From VRUE01 sp036525295 (GTDB lineage Bacteria; Actinomycetota; Thermoleophilia; Solirubrobacterales; 70-9): 9,750 nucleotides of DNA. This document shows positions 1 through 6,144 of this stretch, one piece after another. The notes under the pieces were generated by a model. It saw only the letters and a list, made by a program, of their open reading frames with translations. It ran no database searches and had not been told where the DNA came from. A program made the position numbers and the translations under genes. Numbering within the stretch: position 1 is the first letter of the stretch; each line of letters begins with the position of its first letter. The stretch is taken from assembly GCA_036525295.1 (NCBI GenBank), contig DATDAQ010000132.1, forward strand, positions 1-9,750. Reading direction: 5' to 3'.

Positions 1-36
1 CTGAGTTTTCCCGCCACATGCGGTGGGAAAACTCAG
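1..36. repeat. 15-bp imperfect palindrome (stem-loop) at window edge
   Basis: Two arms, CTGAGTTTTCCCGCC (1-15) and GGTGGGAAAACTCAG (22-36), face each other across a 6-base loop. All positions pair except for one G-T wobble at 13/24. It may extend left beyond the window. No T-run follows the stem in either direction, although each arm holds a TTTT/AAAA block. It could be the terminator of an upstream gene, possibly bidirectional, or a dispersed palindromic repeat. A smaller GCCG-GAA-CGGC hairpin (47-57) followed by GTTTGTGTT lies just downstream and could also end upstream transcription. Confidence 0.7.
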
Positions 37-76
37 ACACGCCCTGCCGGAACGGCGTTTGTGTTAGTAACTCCTC

Positions 77-1375
77 ATGAGAAGAATCGGGATGAGGCTG
101 TGGCTCGGCGGCGCGTTCGCTGCCGTCTCGCTGATCACCGCCTTCGCCGTCTACCTCTTCGGCGATGACCAGCGTGCTCTCGTCGTCTCGGTCCTGATCG
201 GCGTCCTCGCCGGCTTCCTGATCGCGGTCGCGATCACCCACCGCGTCTCGCGCCTGGCCCAGGCGGCGGGGGAGATGGCCTCGGGGTCCTTCGACGTGCC
301 GCTGAAGGTCTCCGGGCCCGACGAGATCGGCGACCTCGCTCGCGCCCTGGAGTCGATGCGCGCCTCGCTCAAAGAGAGCTTCGGCGTGCTCACCGCCGAC
401 CGCAACAAGCTCGAGGCGATCTTCGACGGCCTCACCGACGCGGTGATGGTGGTCGACGACGAGGGCCCGGTGCGCTTCTCCAACAGCGCCGCGGTCGAGC
501 TGCTCGAAGGCGGGCGGCCGCCGGAGGCGATGCTCCCCCAGCTCCGCCGCGCCGCCGAGTTCGGTTTCGCGGCCCACCCGGCGCTGCGGATCGGCGACCG
601 CGCCTACGCGATGCAGGCGCGCGCCCTGCCCGGCGAGCGAGCGGTCCTCGCCGTCGTTCGCGATCGCACCGAAGAGATGCGGCGCGAGTTCGCCGAAGCC
701 GACTTCGTCTCCAACGCTGCCCACGAGCTGCGCAACCCGCTGGCCGGGATCTCCGGCGCGATCGAGGTGCTGCAGGACGGCGCCAAGGACGACCCCCGGG
801 CCCGCGACCACTTCCTCACCCGCCTCGGCGAGGACGCCGAGCGGATGAACCGCCTCACACAGTCGCTGCTCACCCTCGCCCGGGTCGAGTCGGTCGGGGC
901 GGGGGAGACCGAGGTGGTCGACGTGCCGGTCGCGATCCGCGACGTCGTCGCCGCGGTCGAACCACCCAAACACATCGATCTCGTCGTCGAGGCCGAGCCC
1001 GATCTGGCCGCCAAGGGGGACCCGACCCTGCTGCGCCAGGTGATGATCGGCTTGCTCACGAACGCGTTCAAGAACACGCCACCCCCCGGCACCGTTACGG
1101 TTCGCGGCCGTCGCGACAGCGAGACGAACGTGATCATGGAAGTCATCGACACAGGAACGGGCATCCCCGCGGCGGAGATCGAGCGCGTCTTCGAGCGCTT
1201 CTACCGCCGCAGCGAGACCCGCAAACAGGAGGGCTTCGGCCTCGGCCTGGCGATCGCCAGGCGGATGGTCGACGTGATGGGCGGCCAGATCGGCGCCACC
1301 TCGACGGAGGGAGAGGGCAGCACCTTCTGGGTTCGCCTCCCCATCGCCCAGCCGAGCCCGACCCCGGTGGCATGA
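77..1375 (+). CDS. Sensor histidine kinase (HAMP-PAS-HisKA-HATPase), SenX3/PhoR-like
   Basis: Membrane-bound sensor kinase of 432 aa that should autophosphorylate on a histidine and pass the phosphate to the regulator encoded next. Two hydrophobic segments (about residues 8-28 and 33-53) are joined by a very short outside loop (GDDQR), so there is no real extracellular sensor domain. A HAMP-like linker follows (about 54-106), then a PAS-like region (about 107-200). The H-box is FVSNAAHELRNPL with H216 as phospho-acceptor. The N-box is LLTNAFKN (N329), the G1 box is IDTGTGIP (D358), the F-box is FERFYR, and the G2 box is GFGLGLA (386-392). All catalytic boxes are intact. A second ATG at 92 has a better upstream purine run (GAGAAG) than the one at 77, so the protein may start five codons later. 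Kinase-before-regulator order, two membrane segments, a tiny loop and PAS resemble mycobacterial SenX3. The signal sensed cannot be told from sequence. Confidence 0.93.
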   Translation: MRRIGMRLWLGGAFAAVSLITAFAVYLFGDDQRALVVSVLIGVLAGFLIAVAITHRVSRLAQAAGEMASGSFDVPLKVSGPDEIGDLARALESMRASLKESFGVLTADRNKLEAIFDGLTDAVMVVDDEGPVRFSNSAAVELLEGGRPPEAMLPQLRRAAEFGFAAHPALRIGDRAYAMQARALPGERAVLAVVRDRTEEMRREFAEADFVSNAAHELRNPLAGISGAIEVLQDGAKDDPRARDHFLTRLGEDAERMNRLTQSLLTLARVESVGAGETEVVDVPVAIRDVVAAVEPPKHIDLVVEAEPDLAAKGDPTLLRQVMIGLLTNAFKNTPPPGTVTVRGRRDSETNVIMEVIDTGTGIPAAEIERVFERFYRRSETRKQEGFGLGLAIARRMVDVMGGQIGATSTEGEGSTFWVRLPIAQPSPTPVA

Positions 1376-1436
1376 GCGCGGAGCGAGCAAGCGTGCATAT
1401 CTGGTTCTTCGCGCCGCGAGCGAAGCGCGATCGGAT
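1376..1436 (+). other. Kinase-regulator intergenic spacer with short repeats and hairpin
   Basis: The 61-base spacer holds related short motifs, GAGCGAGCAAGCG (about 1381-1393) and GCGAGCGAAGCG (about 1416-1427). It also holds a 6-bp hairpin, CTTCGC (1407-1412) and GCGAAG (1420-1425), with a 7-base loop. No strong Shine-Dalgarno is seen before the regulator. Kinase and regulator are probably co-transcribed across it. The hairpin could tune relative expression, but this is inference. Confidence 0.4.
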
Positions 1437-2165
1437 GTGCCTGTGAGCATCGGACGCATCCTCGTCGCCGACGACGAGCCCTCCGTTCGCGAGTCGGTCG
1501 GCTACGCGCTCGCCCAGGATGGCTTCGACGTCGACGTCGCCGAGGACGGCACCGAAGCCGCCGAGAAAGTCGCTGGCGACACCGTCCCCTACGACCTGCT
1601 GATCCTCGACATCATGATGCCGGGGCCCAGCGGCCTCGACATCTGCCGCGAGGTGCGATCGCGCAGCGCCGTACCGATCATCGTCCTCACCGCCAAGGAC
1701 GCCGAGGTCGACAAGGTGGTCGGCCTGGAGGTCGGTGCCGACGACTACGTCACCAAGCCCTTCTCGGTGCGCGAGCTGCTCGGCCGTGTGCGCGCCCAGC
1801 TGCGCCGCCGCGAGCTCGACCGCGGCCCGCTCAACCAGGCCGTGCGGATCGAAGCCGGGCCGGTGGCGATCGACCTCGTCCGCCACGTGGCGATGGTCCG
1901 CGAGGTGCCGATCAGCCTCACCCGCTCCGAGTTCCAGCTCCTCCGCCTCCTGGTCAGCCGCCCCGGCGAGGTCTTCGCCCGTCGTCAGATCATGGAGGAG
2001 CTCTGGCAGACCGAGTTCGACGGCGACGAGCGCGCCTGCGACGTCCACATCTCCAACCTCCGCCAGAAGGTCGAGCGCGACCCCCAGCGCCCCGAACTGG
2101 TCGTCACCGTGCGCGGCGTCGGCTACAAGTTCGAAGGCGGGAGCGACATGCCGGGCGTGGTCTAG
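1437..2165 (+). CDS. OmpR/PhoB-family response regulator, RegX3-like
   Basis: DNA-binding response regulator of 242 aa and the probable partner of the upstream kinase. The receiver domain (about 6-120) has the acidic pocket D12-D13-E14, phospho-acceptor D58 (LILDIMMPG), T85 (VLTAKD) and K107 (VTKPFS). All catalytic residues are present. The C-terminal OmpR-type winged helix (about 136-234) shows LTRSEFQLLRLLV, GEVFARRQIMEELW, the recognition segment ACDVHISNLRQKV and the wing VRGVGYKFE. The start is GTG at 1437. A second in-frame GTG at 1443 is equally possible because neither has a clear ribosome binding site. The TAG stop shares the tetramer CTAG (2162-2165) with the TAG stop of the converging cupredoxin gene. 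Target genes cannot be read from the sequence. A phosphate-response role as for RegX3 is only an analogy. Confidence 0.94.
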   Translation: MPVSIGRILVADDEPSVRESVGYALAQDGFDVDVAEDGTEAAEKVAGDTVPYDLLILDIMMPGPSGLDICREVRSRSAVPIIVLTAKDAEVDKVVGLEVGADDYVTKPFSVRELLGRVRAQLRRRELDRGPLNQAVRIEAGPVAIDLVRHVAMVREVPISLTRSEFQLLRLLVSRPGEVFARRQIMEELWQTEFDGDERACDVHISNLRQKVERDPQRPELVVTVRGVGYKFEGGSDMPGVV

Positions 2166-2845
2166 CCGAGGATCGCGAAGCGCTTGCGGACCGGCTTGGA
2201 GGTGTTGGCGGCCGAGTCGGTGGCGCGGAGGACGGCCAGGTAGCGGCCCGGGCGGGCCTTGAAGTGCTTGCCGTGGGCGCCCAGGAAGAAGCGGTTGATG
2301 CCGATGAACGCCTTCCACTCGGCGTAGCCGTTGAACTTGCGGCCGCCCTTGGGGCGGAGGCGGTAGTACTCGGCCTCGAGCGTGCCGCGCTCGCTGATCT
2401 GGGCCGCGGTCGGCGTGCCGCCGCGGCCGTGCAGCTGCTGGCGCTTGACGCTCACCGCACCCAGGGTCGGCCTCTTCACGTCGAGGTTGAGGGGCGCCTG
2501 CGGCCCGGGGTCGGAGCTCGGGTTGCCGGGGACGTCGGAGACGATCACCTCGCCCCGCACCGCGGAGTGCAGCTTGCACTGGAAGAGGTAGGTGCCGGGC
2601 TGGGGGAACTGCAGCGTGAAGCTGTAACCGAGCTGGTGGCCGGGGGCGTCGGTGGTGGGGTCGGAGTCCAAGCCGAGCGCGTTGGCGGAGGTCCCGGTCA
2701 CCGAGTGGGCGAGGTCCGGCCCGATCCAGTCCCAGGTCACCTTCTCGTTCAGGTCGATCTCGACCCGGGCGTTCGACCAGGCGAAGTTGGAGATCGAGAC
2801 CCGGGTGTTGGCGGCGTCGGCCCCGGGGGCCGCCAGCAGCGTCAT
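2162..2845 (-). CDS. Secreted cupredoxin-domain protein with C-terminal Ig-like module
   Basis: Plastocyanin-like electron carrier or copper-binding protein, last gene of the minus-strand copper cluster. Counting from the only in-frame ATG (2845) it has 227 aa. The cupredoxin fold spans about 13-103, with candidate copper ligands H47 (LAHSVTG), C90 and H93 (FQCKLHSAVRG). The residue where the axial Met normally sits is V96. The C-terminal part (about 122-227) resembles Ig-like modules of Solirubrobacterales secreted proteins (RRFFLGAHG type, then ARPGRYLAVLRATDSAANTS). The signal peptide reads better if it begins upstream (RSRVRYAAITATA then MTLLAAPGADA, cleavage near GADA-A). However, no ATG, GTG or TTG exists in that frame between the oxidase stop and 2845. 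Either a start was lost by a small indel or initiation is at 2845 with a very short signal. A perfect 12-bp stem-loop ends one base before this ATG. Function is probably extracellular; partner unknown. Confidence 0.8.
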   Translation of the reverse strand: MTLLAAPGADAANTRVSISNFAWSNARVEIDLNEKVTWDWIGPDLAHSVTGTSANALGLDSDPTTDAPGHQLGYSFTLQFPQPGTYLFQCKLHSAVRGEVIVSDVPGNPSSDPGPQAPLNLDVKRPTLGAVSVKRQQLHGRGGTPTAAQISERGTLEAEYYRLRPKGGRKFNGYAEWKAFIGINRFFLGAHGKHFKARPGRYLAVLRATDSAANTSKPVRKRFAILG

Positions 2846-2890
2846 TGCGGTCGCAGTTATCGCCGCATAGCGGACACGACTGCGACCGCA
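2846..2890 (-). repeat. Perfect 12-bp inverted repeat (stem-loop) between oxidase and cupredoxin
   Basis: Arms TGCGGTCGCAGT (2846-2857) and ACTGCGACCGCA (2879-2890) are exact reverse complements separated by 21 bases. The loop contains an extra CCGC/GCGG pair (2863-2866 with 2870-2873). In the minus-strand mRNA the stem begins just after the oxidase stop codon and ends directly before the AUG at 2845. It could limit initiation of the last gene, act as an mRNA processing or stability element, or weakly attenuate transcription. There is no T-run, so it is not a classical terminator. Confidence 0.75.
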
Positions 2891-2895
2891 GTCCC

Positions 2896-3941
2896 TTAGG
2901 AGACGACGTACCAACCGTTCATTCCCTGATGGAGGTGCTGGAAGACGTGGCAGTGGTAGAACCACCGGCCCGGGTTGTCCTCGGCGATCTCGAAGCTGAA
3001 GGAGTCCGCCGGGCCGAAGGTCTTGTTGTCGACGATCGTGCCGTCGGGCTCCGTCCAGCGATGCCCGTGCAGGTGGAAGGTGTGAAAGAAATTGTCGACG
3101 CCGTAGACGTGGAACGCGACCCGCTCGCCGACCTTCGCTTCCAGGGTCGGTGTGTTGCCGGCGTAGGCCTTGCCGTTGACGCAGTAGTAGGTGTTGCGCA
3201 GCCCCGTGGTCGAGGGGTCCCAGGTGTGGAAGGCGAGGAAGAAATCGCGGTTGGGGGCCGCTTCCCCCGCCTTGCGGATCAGCAGGGGGCCGAAGAGACC
3301 GCGGAAGACCGGCAGCGGGTCCATCGGCCCATGGTCGTGGTAGAGCCAGGTCCCCTCGGTCCCCTCGCGGCATTCCCAGACGTAGGTGAAGGTGCGGTCG
3401 TGCTGGACGAAGCCGCCGGGGTCGGTCCATTTGCCCTTGTAGGCGCCGTCCATTTCGTTCGAGTAGAAGATCCCGTGCGGGTGCACGGTCACCGGCGCCT
3501 TCAGCCTGTTGCGAAAGTGGACGACGACCGTGTCGCCGACTTCGGCCTCGATCAAGGGCCCCGGTACGGTGGCCGGCCCGAGCGGCGCCTCGAAGCCGGG
3601 CGAGTAGGGGCGGTAGGCGTAGGCCTCGAAGGTGCTGTGGCCTTGACCGGCTCGGCCATCATCTGGTCGCGGTGGGTGGGGACGATGTTCCAGGGCCGCT
3701 GCTCGGCGGCGACCCAGTACTCACGGACCCGCGCGCTCGCCGTCGCCGTCGCGGCGACCGAGGCCGAGGCGGCGCTGCCGTTGGCCGCCGCGACCCGCGG
3801 CGGCACCTCGACGCCGCCGGCCAGCCGGTCGACGTCGATCTGCCCCTCCTCGGTGCTCACCCGCTGGCCTGCCAGCGTGCAGACGAAGGCCGCCCCGGTT
3901 AGGCCGAGGAAGGAGCGGCGGTCTAGCGGGCTGGGGCTCAC
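2896..3941 (-). pseudogene. Two-domain multicopper oxidase (small-laccase type), frameshifted
   Basis: Would be a secreted copper oxidase of 348 aa, the size of two-domain small laccases. The first 100 codons from GTG 3941 give a Tat signal (RRSFLGLTGAAF), an Ala-rich linker and VREYWVAAEQRPWNIVPT. At about 3641-3642 the frame breaks. With one extra base (V-K-G-H-S-T-F-E-A-Y) the protein continues in the other frame through PGPLIEAEVGDTVVVHFRN to the TAA stop at 2896-2898. All four copper motifs lie in the second part: VHPHG, WLYHDHG, HTFHLHGH and HCHVFQHLHQGM. These give the trinuclear centre and a type 1 site in domain 2 only (Cys, His at +5, Met at +10), as in type B two-domain oxidases. 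The start follows the upstream cupredoxin stop by 6 bases, with a GGCGG-like ribosome site. No slippery heptamer is present, so programmed shifting is unlikely. The break is either a real disabling mutation or a sequencing/assembly error in a G/C run. Confidence 0.87.
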
Positions 3942-3947
3942 CGCCGC

Positions 3948-4334
3948 CTACTTCTTCACCGTCACCGTCAGCTTCATCTTGGTCGGGTGGATCGTGCAGA
4001 TGTAGCGGTAGCTGCCCGGAGTGGGGAAGGCCTTGACGAAGGTGGCGTTGGTCACCGCCGTCGTCTTGGTCGAGTACGTGCCCTTCTTCTTCAGATTCTT
4101 CGGGCCCTGCTTCAGGTACACGTCGTGGGACTCGACGTTGGTCGCCGCCCACGCCCACTTGACCTTGCCTTCCTTGCGGATCGTCACCGCGCTCGGCCCG
4201 AAGAAGAAGTCGACGACTTCGACGACCGCCGGCTTCGCCGCCTTGGCAGGGGGGCTCGTCGCCGCAGAGCCGGCGAAAGTGGCGAGGGCCAGGCAAGCCG
4301 CCCCCGCCACAGCCCGCTCTCGGCTGCCCCTCAC
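3948..4334 (-). CDS. Small secreted cupredoxin (plastocyanin-like)
   Basis: A 128-aa exported blue-copper-type protein, a likely electron-transfer partner of the oxidase encoded next. A signal peptide (about 1-33) has a basic start (RGSRER) and a hydrophobic core (AVAGAACLALATFAG). It has no good lipobox, so the protein is probably released or held by other means. The cupredoxin fold runs from about 36 to 128. Candidate ligands are H70 (ESHDVY), C113, H116 and M120 (CTIHPTKM), so unlike the other cupredoxin here the complete ligand set is present. The start is GTG at 4334, chosen because it overlaps the upstream TGA as GTGA (4331-4334) and gives a complete signal peptide. Longer upstream readings only translate the antisense of the beta-helix gene. 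The overlap implies translational coupling. The mature protein is rich in lysine, which could help docking, but that is inference. Confidence 0.88.
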   Translation of the reverse strand: MRGSRERAVAGAACLALATFAGSAATSPPAKAAKPAVVEVVDFFFGPSAVTIRKEGKVKWAWAATNVESHDVYLKQGPKNLKKKGTYSTKTTAVTNATFVKAFPTPGSYRYICTIHPTKMKLTVTVKK

Positions 4335-5878
4335 GGGCACGCCACCTCTCCCGGCTGGGCCGGGACCTCGACCGGCGTGAAGCCCTCGAACGCTGGGTGG
4401 GCCGGCACACGCCGCACCCAGCTGCACTCCTGGTTCTGCGGCGGGCTCTGCCCGGCGTAGCCGAGGATCGTCGCCGGGTCGCTGAGGTCGGTGAGGACGA
4501 CCTGGATGCCGGCGAAGAGGTTGATGCTCTGTACCCGGTCGGCCAGCACGGGAGGCTGCGGGCAGCCGGGATAGATCTGGCCCAGCGGCACCGAGCCGTT
4601 GCCCGGGGCGAAGCTCGAGCCGGCGCTGTTGCCGGCCCAGCAGTTGCCGCCGCCGGTGGCGTCGCTGAGGAAGTCGTATTCCCCGTTCGGGTCGGCCCCG
4701 TCCCGTCCCATCGTGTTTTCGGCGATCTGGTTGTTGATGCTCTTGGCGTCGTTGCCCTCGTTGGCGACGAAGGATTCCCCCGGCCCCGAGAAGGCCGCGA
4801 TGCCCCACTTGTAGTTGCCGAAGACGTTGTTCTGCCGCACGATGTTGCCGGCGCCGCCGTAGAGGATGATGCCGGTCCCCATTGGGTAGTTGATCGTCAG
4901 GCCGGAGAGCTCACCCAGTCCGGCCGAGATCGTTTTGAAGGACGAGCCGGCGAGGAAATAGTCGTAGTTGTTCCAGAACACGTTGTTCTGTTCGATGTAG
5001 TTCCAGCCGTTCGGCTCGTACCCCTCGCTGTCGAGCGTGTTGGGCACGATCCCGGCCCCGTTGTTGAAGAAGTTCGAGTCGACGATCTTCACGTACTTCG
5101 AGTTGGTGCCGGAGTAGCCGAGCACGTTTTCGTAGCTGTTCAGGTCGCGCAGGACCGTCCACTTCGGCTTCGCCTGGCAGGGCGGCGGCGCGTCGCCGTG
5201 GTTGGTCCAGGTGGTGGTGTCGCAGGGCGTTTCGCCGATGTAGAAGGCCGAGTCGCCGTGGCGCCAGCCGCTCGAGTGGAGCATCTTGCCGCCCAGGCAG
5301 CCCTTGGCGAAGAGGCCGTAGGAGCGGTTGCTCGAGGCGAGCAGGTTTTCCATCTTGAAGCCGTCGCATTCCTGCCCCGCCTGGGTCGCGGCGTGGATGA
5401 AGAAGCCGTTCGATTCGTAGTTGCGCGCCCACAGGTTGCGAATCACGAGGCCGTTCACGTCGACCGCCTCGATCCCGTTCTGGGCCGGTCCCAGCTCGCC
5501 CTTGGCGTTCTTGCCTTCGAGGATCTGCTTGTGCGGGTCCTTTTTCAGCCCGACGATCTTCAGCCCGTCGAACTCCTTCTTGCGCAGCCGCCCGTCGAGC
5601 ACCACGCCCTCCACGTACTTACCCGGCTTGACCTTGACGATCGCCTGCACCTTGCCGTTCTTCTGCTTGTCCTTGAACGACCCCGCGGCGTCCACCGCCC
5701 GCTGGATCGTGCGGAACTTGCAGCCGTGCCGGCAGGCGAGGAAGACCTTGTTCTTGGCCTGCTTTCCCTTGCCCTTCTGCTTGGCGGCCGAAGCGCCTGG
5801 GCCTGCCTCTGCCGGCGTTGCCGCCAGGCAGGTGAGGAGTGCGACTGCGAGGGCCGAAACCGCGAATCTGCGCTTCAT
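4331..5878 (-). CDS. Secreted right-handed parallel beta-helix protein
   Basis: First gene of the copper cluster, 515 aa. The start is ATG 5878, with AGGAG (5883-5887) four bases upstream. A longer in-frame reading lacks a ribosome site and would spoil the signal peptide MKRRFAVSALAVALLTC..AEA (cleavage near residue 25). A lysine-rich linker (about 33-44) leads to FLACRHGCKFRTIQRAVDAA (C49, C53), the usual cap of pectin-lyase-like beta-helices. Many Asn-rich turns follow, such as GLVIRNLWARN, VKIVDSNFFNNGAGI, YIEQNNVFWNNY, NIVRQNNVFGNYKWGI and NNQIAENTMG. No catalytic signature of a polysaccharide lyase could be assigned, so the substrate is unknown. A C-terminal extension (about 425-515) falls outside the repeats. 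NosD, a beta-helix protein, works in copper-enzyme maturation. A comparable role here is suggested only by the neighbouring copper proteins. Carbohydrate binding or lysis is the main alternative. Confidence 0.88.
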   Translation of the reverse strand: MKRRFAVSALAVALLTCLAATPAEAGPGASAAKQKGKGKQAKNKVFLACRHGCKFRTIQRAVDAAGSFKDKQKNGKVQAIVKVKPGKYVEGVVLDGRLRKKEFDGLKIVGLKKDPHKQILEGKNAKGELGPAQNGIEAVDVNGLVIRNLWARNYESNGFFIHAATQAGQECDGFKMENLLASSNRSYGLFAKGCLGGKMLHSSGWRHGDSAFYIGETPCDTTTWTNHGDAPPPCQAKPKWTVLRDLNSYENVLGYSGTNSKYVKIVDSNFFNNGAGIVPNTLDSEGYEPNGWNYIEQNNVFWNNYDYFLAGSSFKTISAGLGELSGLTINYPMGTGIILYGGAGNIVRQNNVFGNYKWGIAAFSGPGESFVANEGNDAKSINNQIAENTMGRDGADPNGEYDFLSDATGGGNCWAGNSAGSSFAPGNGSVPLGQIYPGCPQPPVLADRVQSINLFAGIQVVLTDLSDPATILGYAGQSPPQNQECSWVRRVPAHPAFEGFTPVEVPAQPGEVACP

Positions 5879-5901
5879 ATCTCTCCTAAGCTCGGGGGAA
5901 C

Positions 5902-5915
5902 GACACGAACGTGTC
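5902..5915. promoter_or_regulatory. 14-base palindrome upstream of the copper cluster
   Basis: GACACG-AA-CGTGTC is a perfect 6-bp inverted repeat with a 2-base centre, 24 bases before the beta-helix ATG. It is flanked by GGGGG (5894-5898) and CCCCC, which could extend an imperfect stem. The position suits an operator or a 5' leader structure for the four-gene cluster. A TACAGT hexamer on the minus strand (5945-5950) could be a -10 element, with no clear -35. The regulator is unknown. Confidence 0.4.
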
Positions 5916-6017
5916 CCGGCCCCCCACGGGCCCTGCACAGGAAGACTGTAGCGCCTGCGGTTAAGCAGTCCGATGAATCCTGAGCAATGGGCCAGCGAAG
6001 ACTCGCCTCGCGCTGAG

Positions 6018-6090
6018 AGCCGACGCCCGGATTTGAACCGGGGACCCCTTCATTACGAGTGAAGTGCTCTACCAGCTGAGCTACGTCGGC
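6018..6090 (-). tRNA. tRNA-Thr (anticodon CGT)
   Basis: Read on the minus strand it folds as a complete cloverleaf. The acceptor stem is GCCGACG/CGTCGGC (6090-6084 with 6025-6019). The D-arm is AGCTCAGCTGGTAGAGC. The anticodon stem CTTCA/TGAAG encloses the loop CTCGTAA with anticodon CGT, which reads ACG. The T-arm is CCCGG-TTCAAAT-CCGGG. The discriminator base is T, and CCA is not encoded (TCTC follows), so CCA must be added after transcription. It lies 54 bases downstream of the E1-like gene and 140 bases upstream of the beta-helix gene on the same strand. Confidence 0.96.
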
Positions 6091-6144
6091 GGGTCCGGAA
6101 CATTGTAGGAGCGAGGCGGTGGTCCCGCCCCGCCCCGCCTCGCC

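Noticed and set aside
1143..2579. Long minus-strand frame opposite the kinase and response regulator
   Set aside because: It is antisense to genes with complete, recognisable domains and has only low-complexity composition typical of shadow frames in GC-rich DNA.
3637..3647. Programmed ribosomal frameshift in the oxidase gene
   Set aside because: The required shift is -1, but the bases GTCAAGG do not form a slippery heptamer, and a signal-peptide-only product would make no obvious sense.
2845..4005. Long plus-strand frame opposite the oxidase gene
   Set aside because: It has no recognisable domain and is a mirror of the oxidase and cupredoxin reading frames.
4295..4334. Lipoprotein signal in the small cupredoxin (AVAGAAC)
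   Set aside because: The residue three before Cys is Gly, and the Cys lies too early in the hydrophobic core for a good lipobox.
4397..5983. Long plus-strand frame opposite the beta-helix gene
   Set aside because: The minus strand carries a signal peptide, ribosome site and beta-helix repeats; the plus frame is Val/Leu/Arg-rich with no motif.
6018..6090. tRNA-Thr as an integration site for a mobile element carrying the copper cluster
   Set aside because: No integrase gene and no repeated copy of the tRNA 3' end were found in the window.
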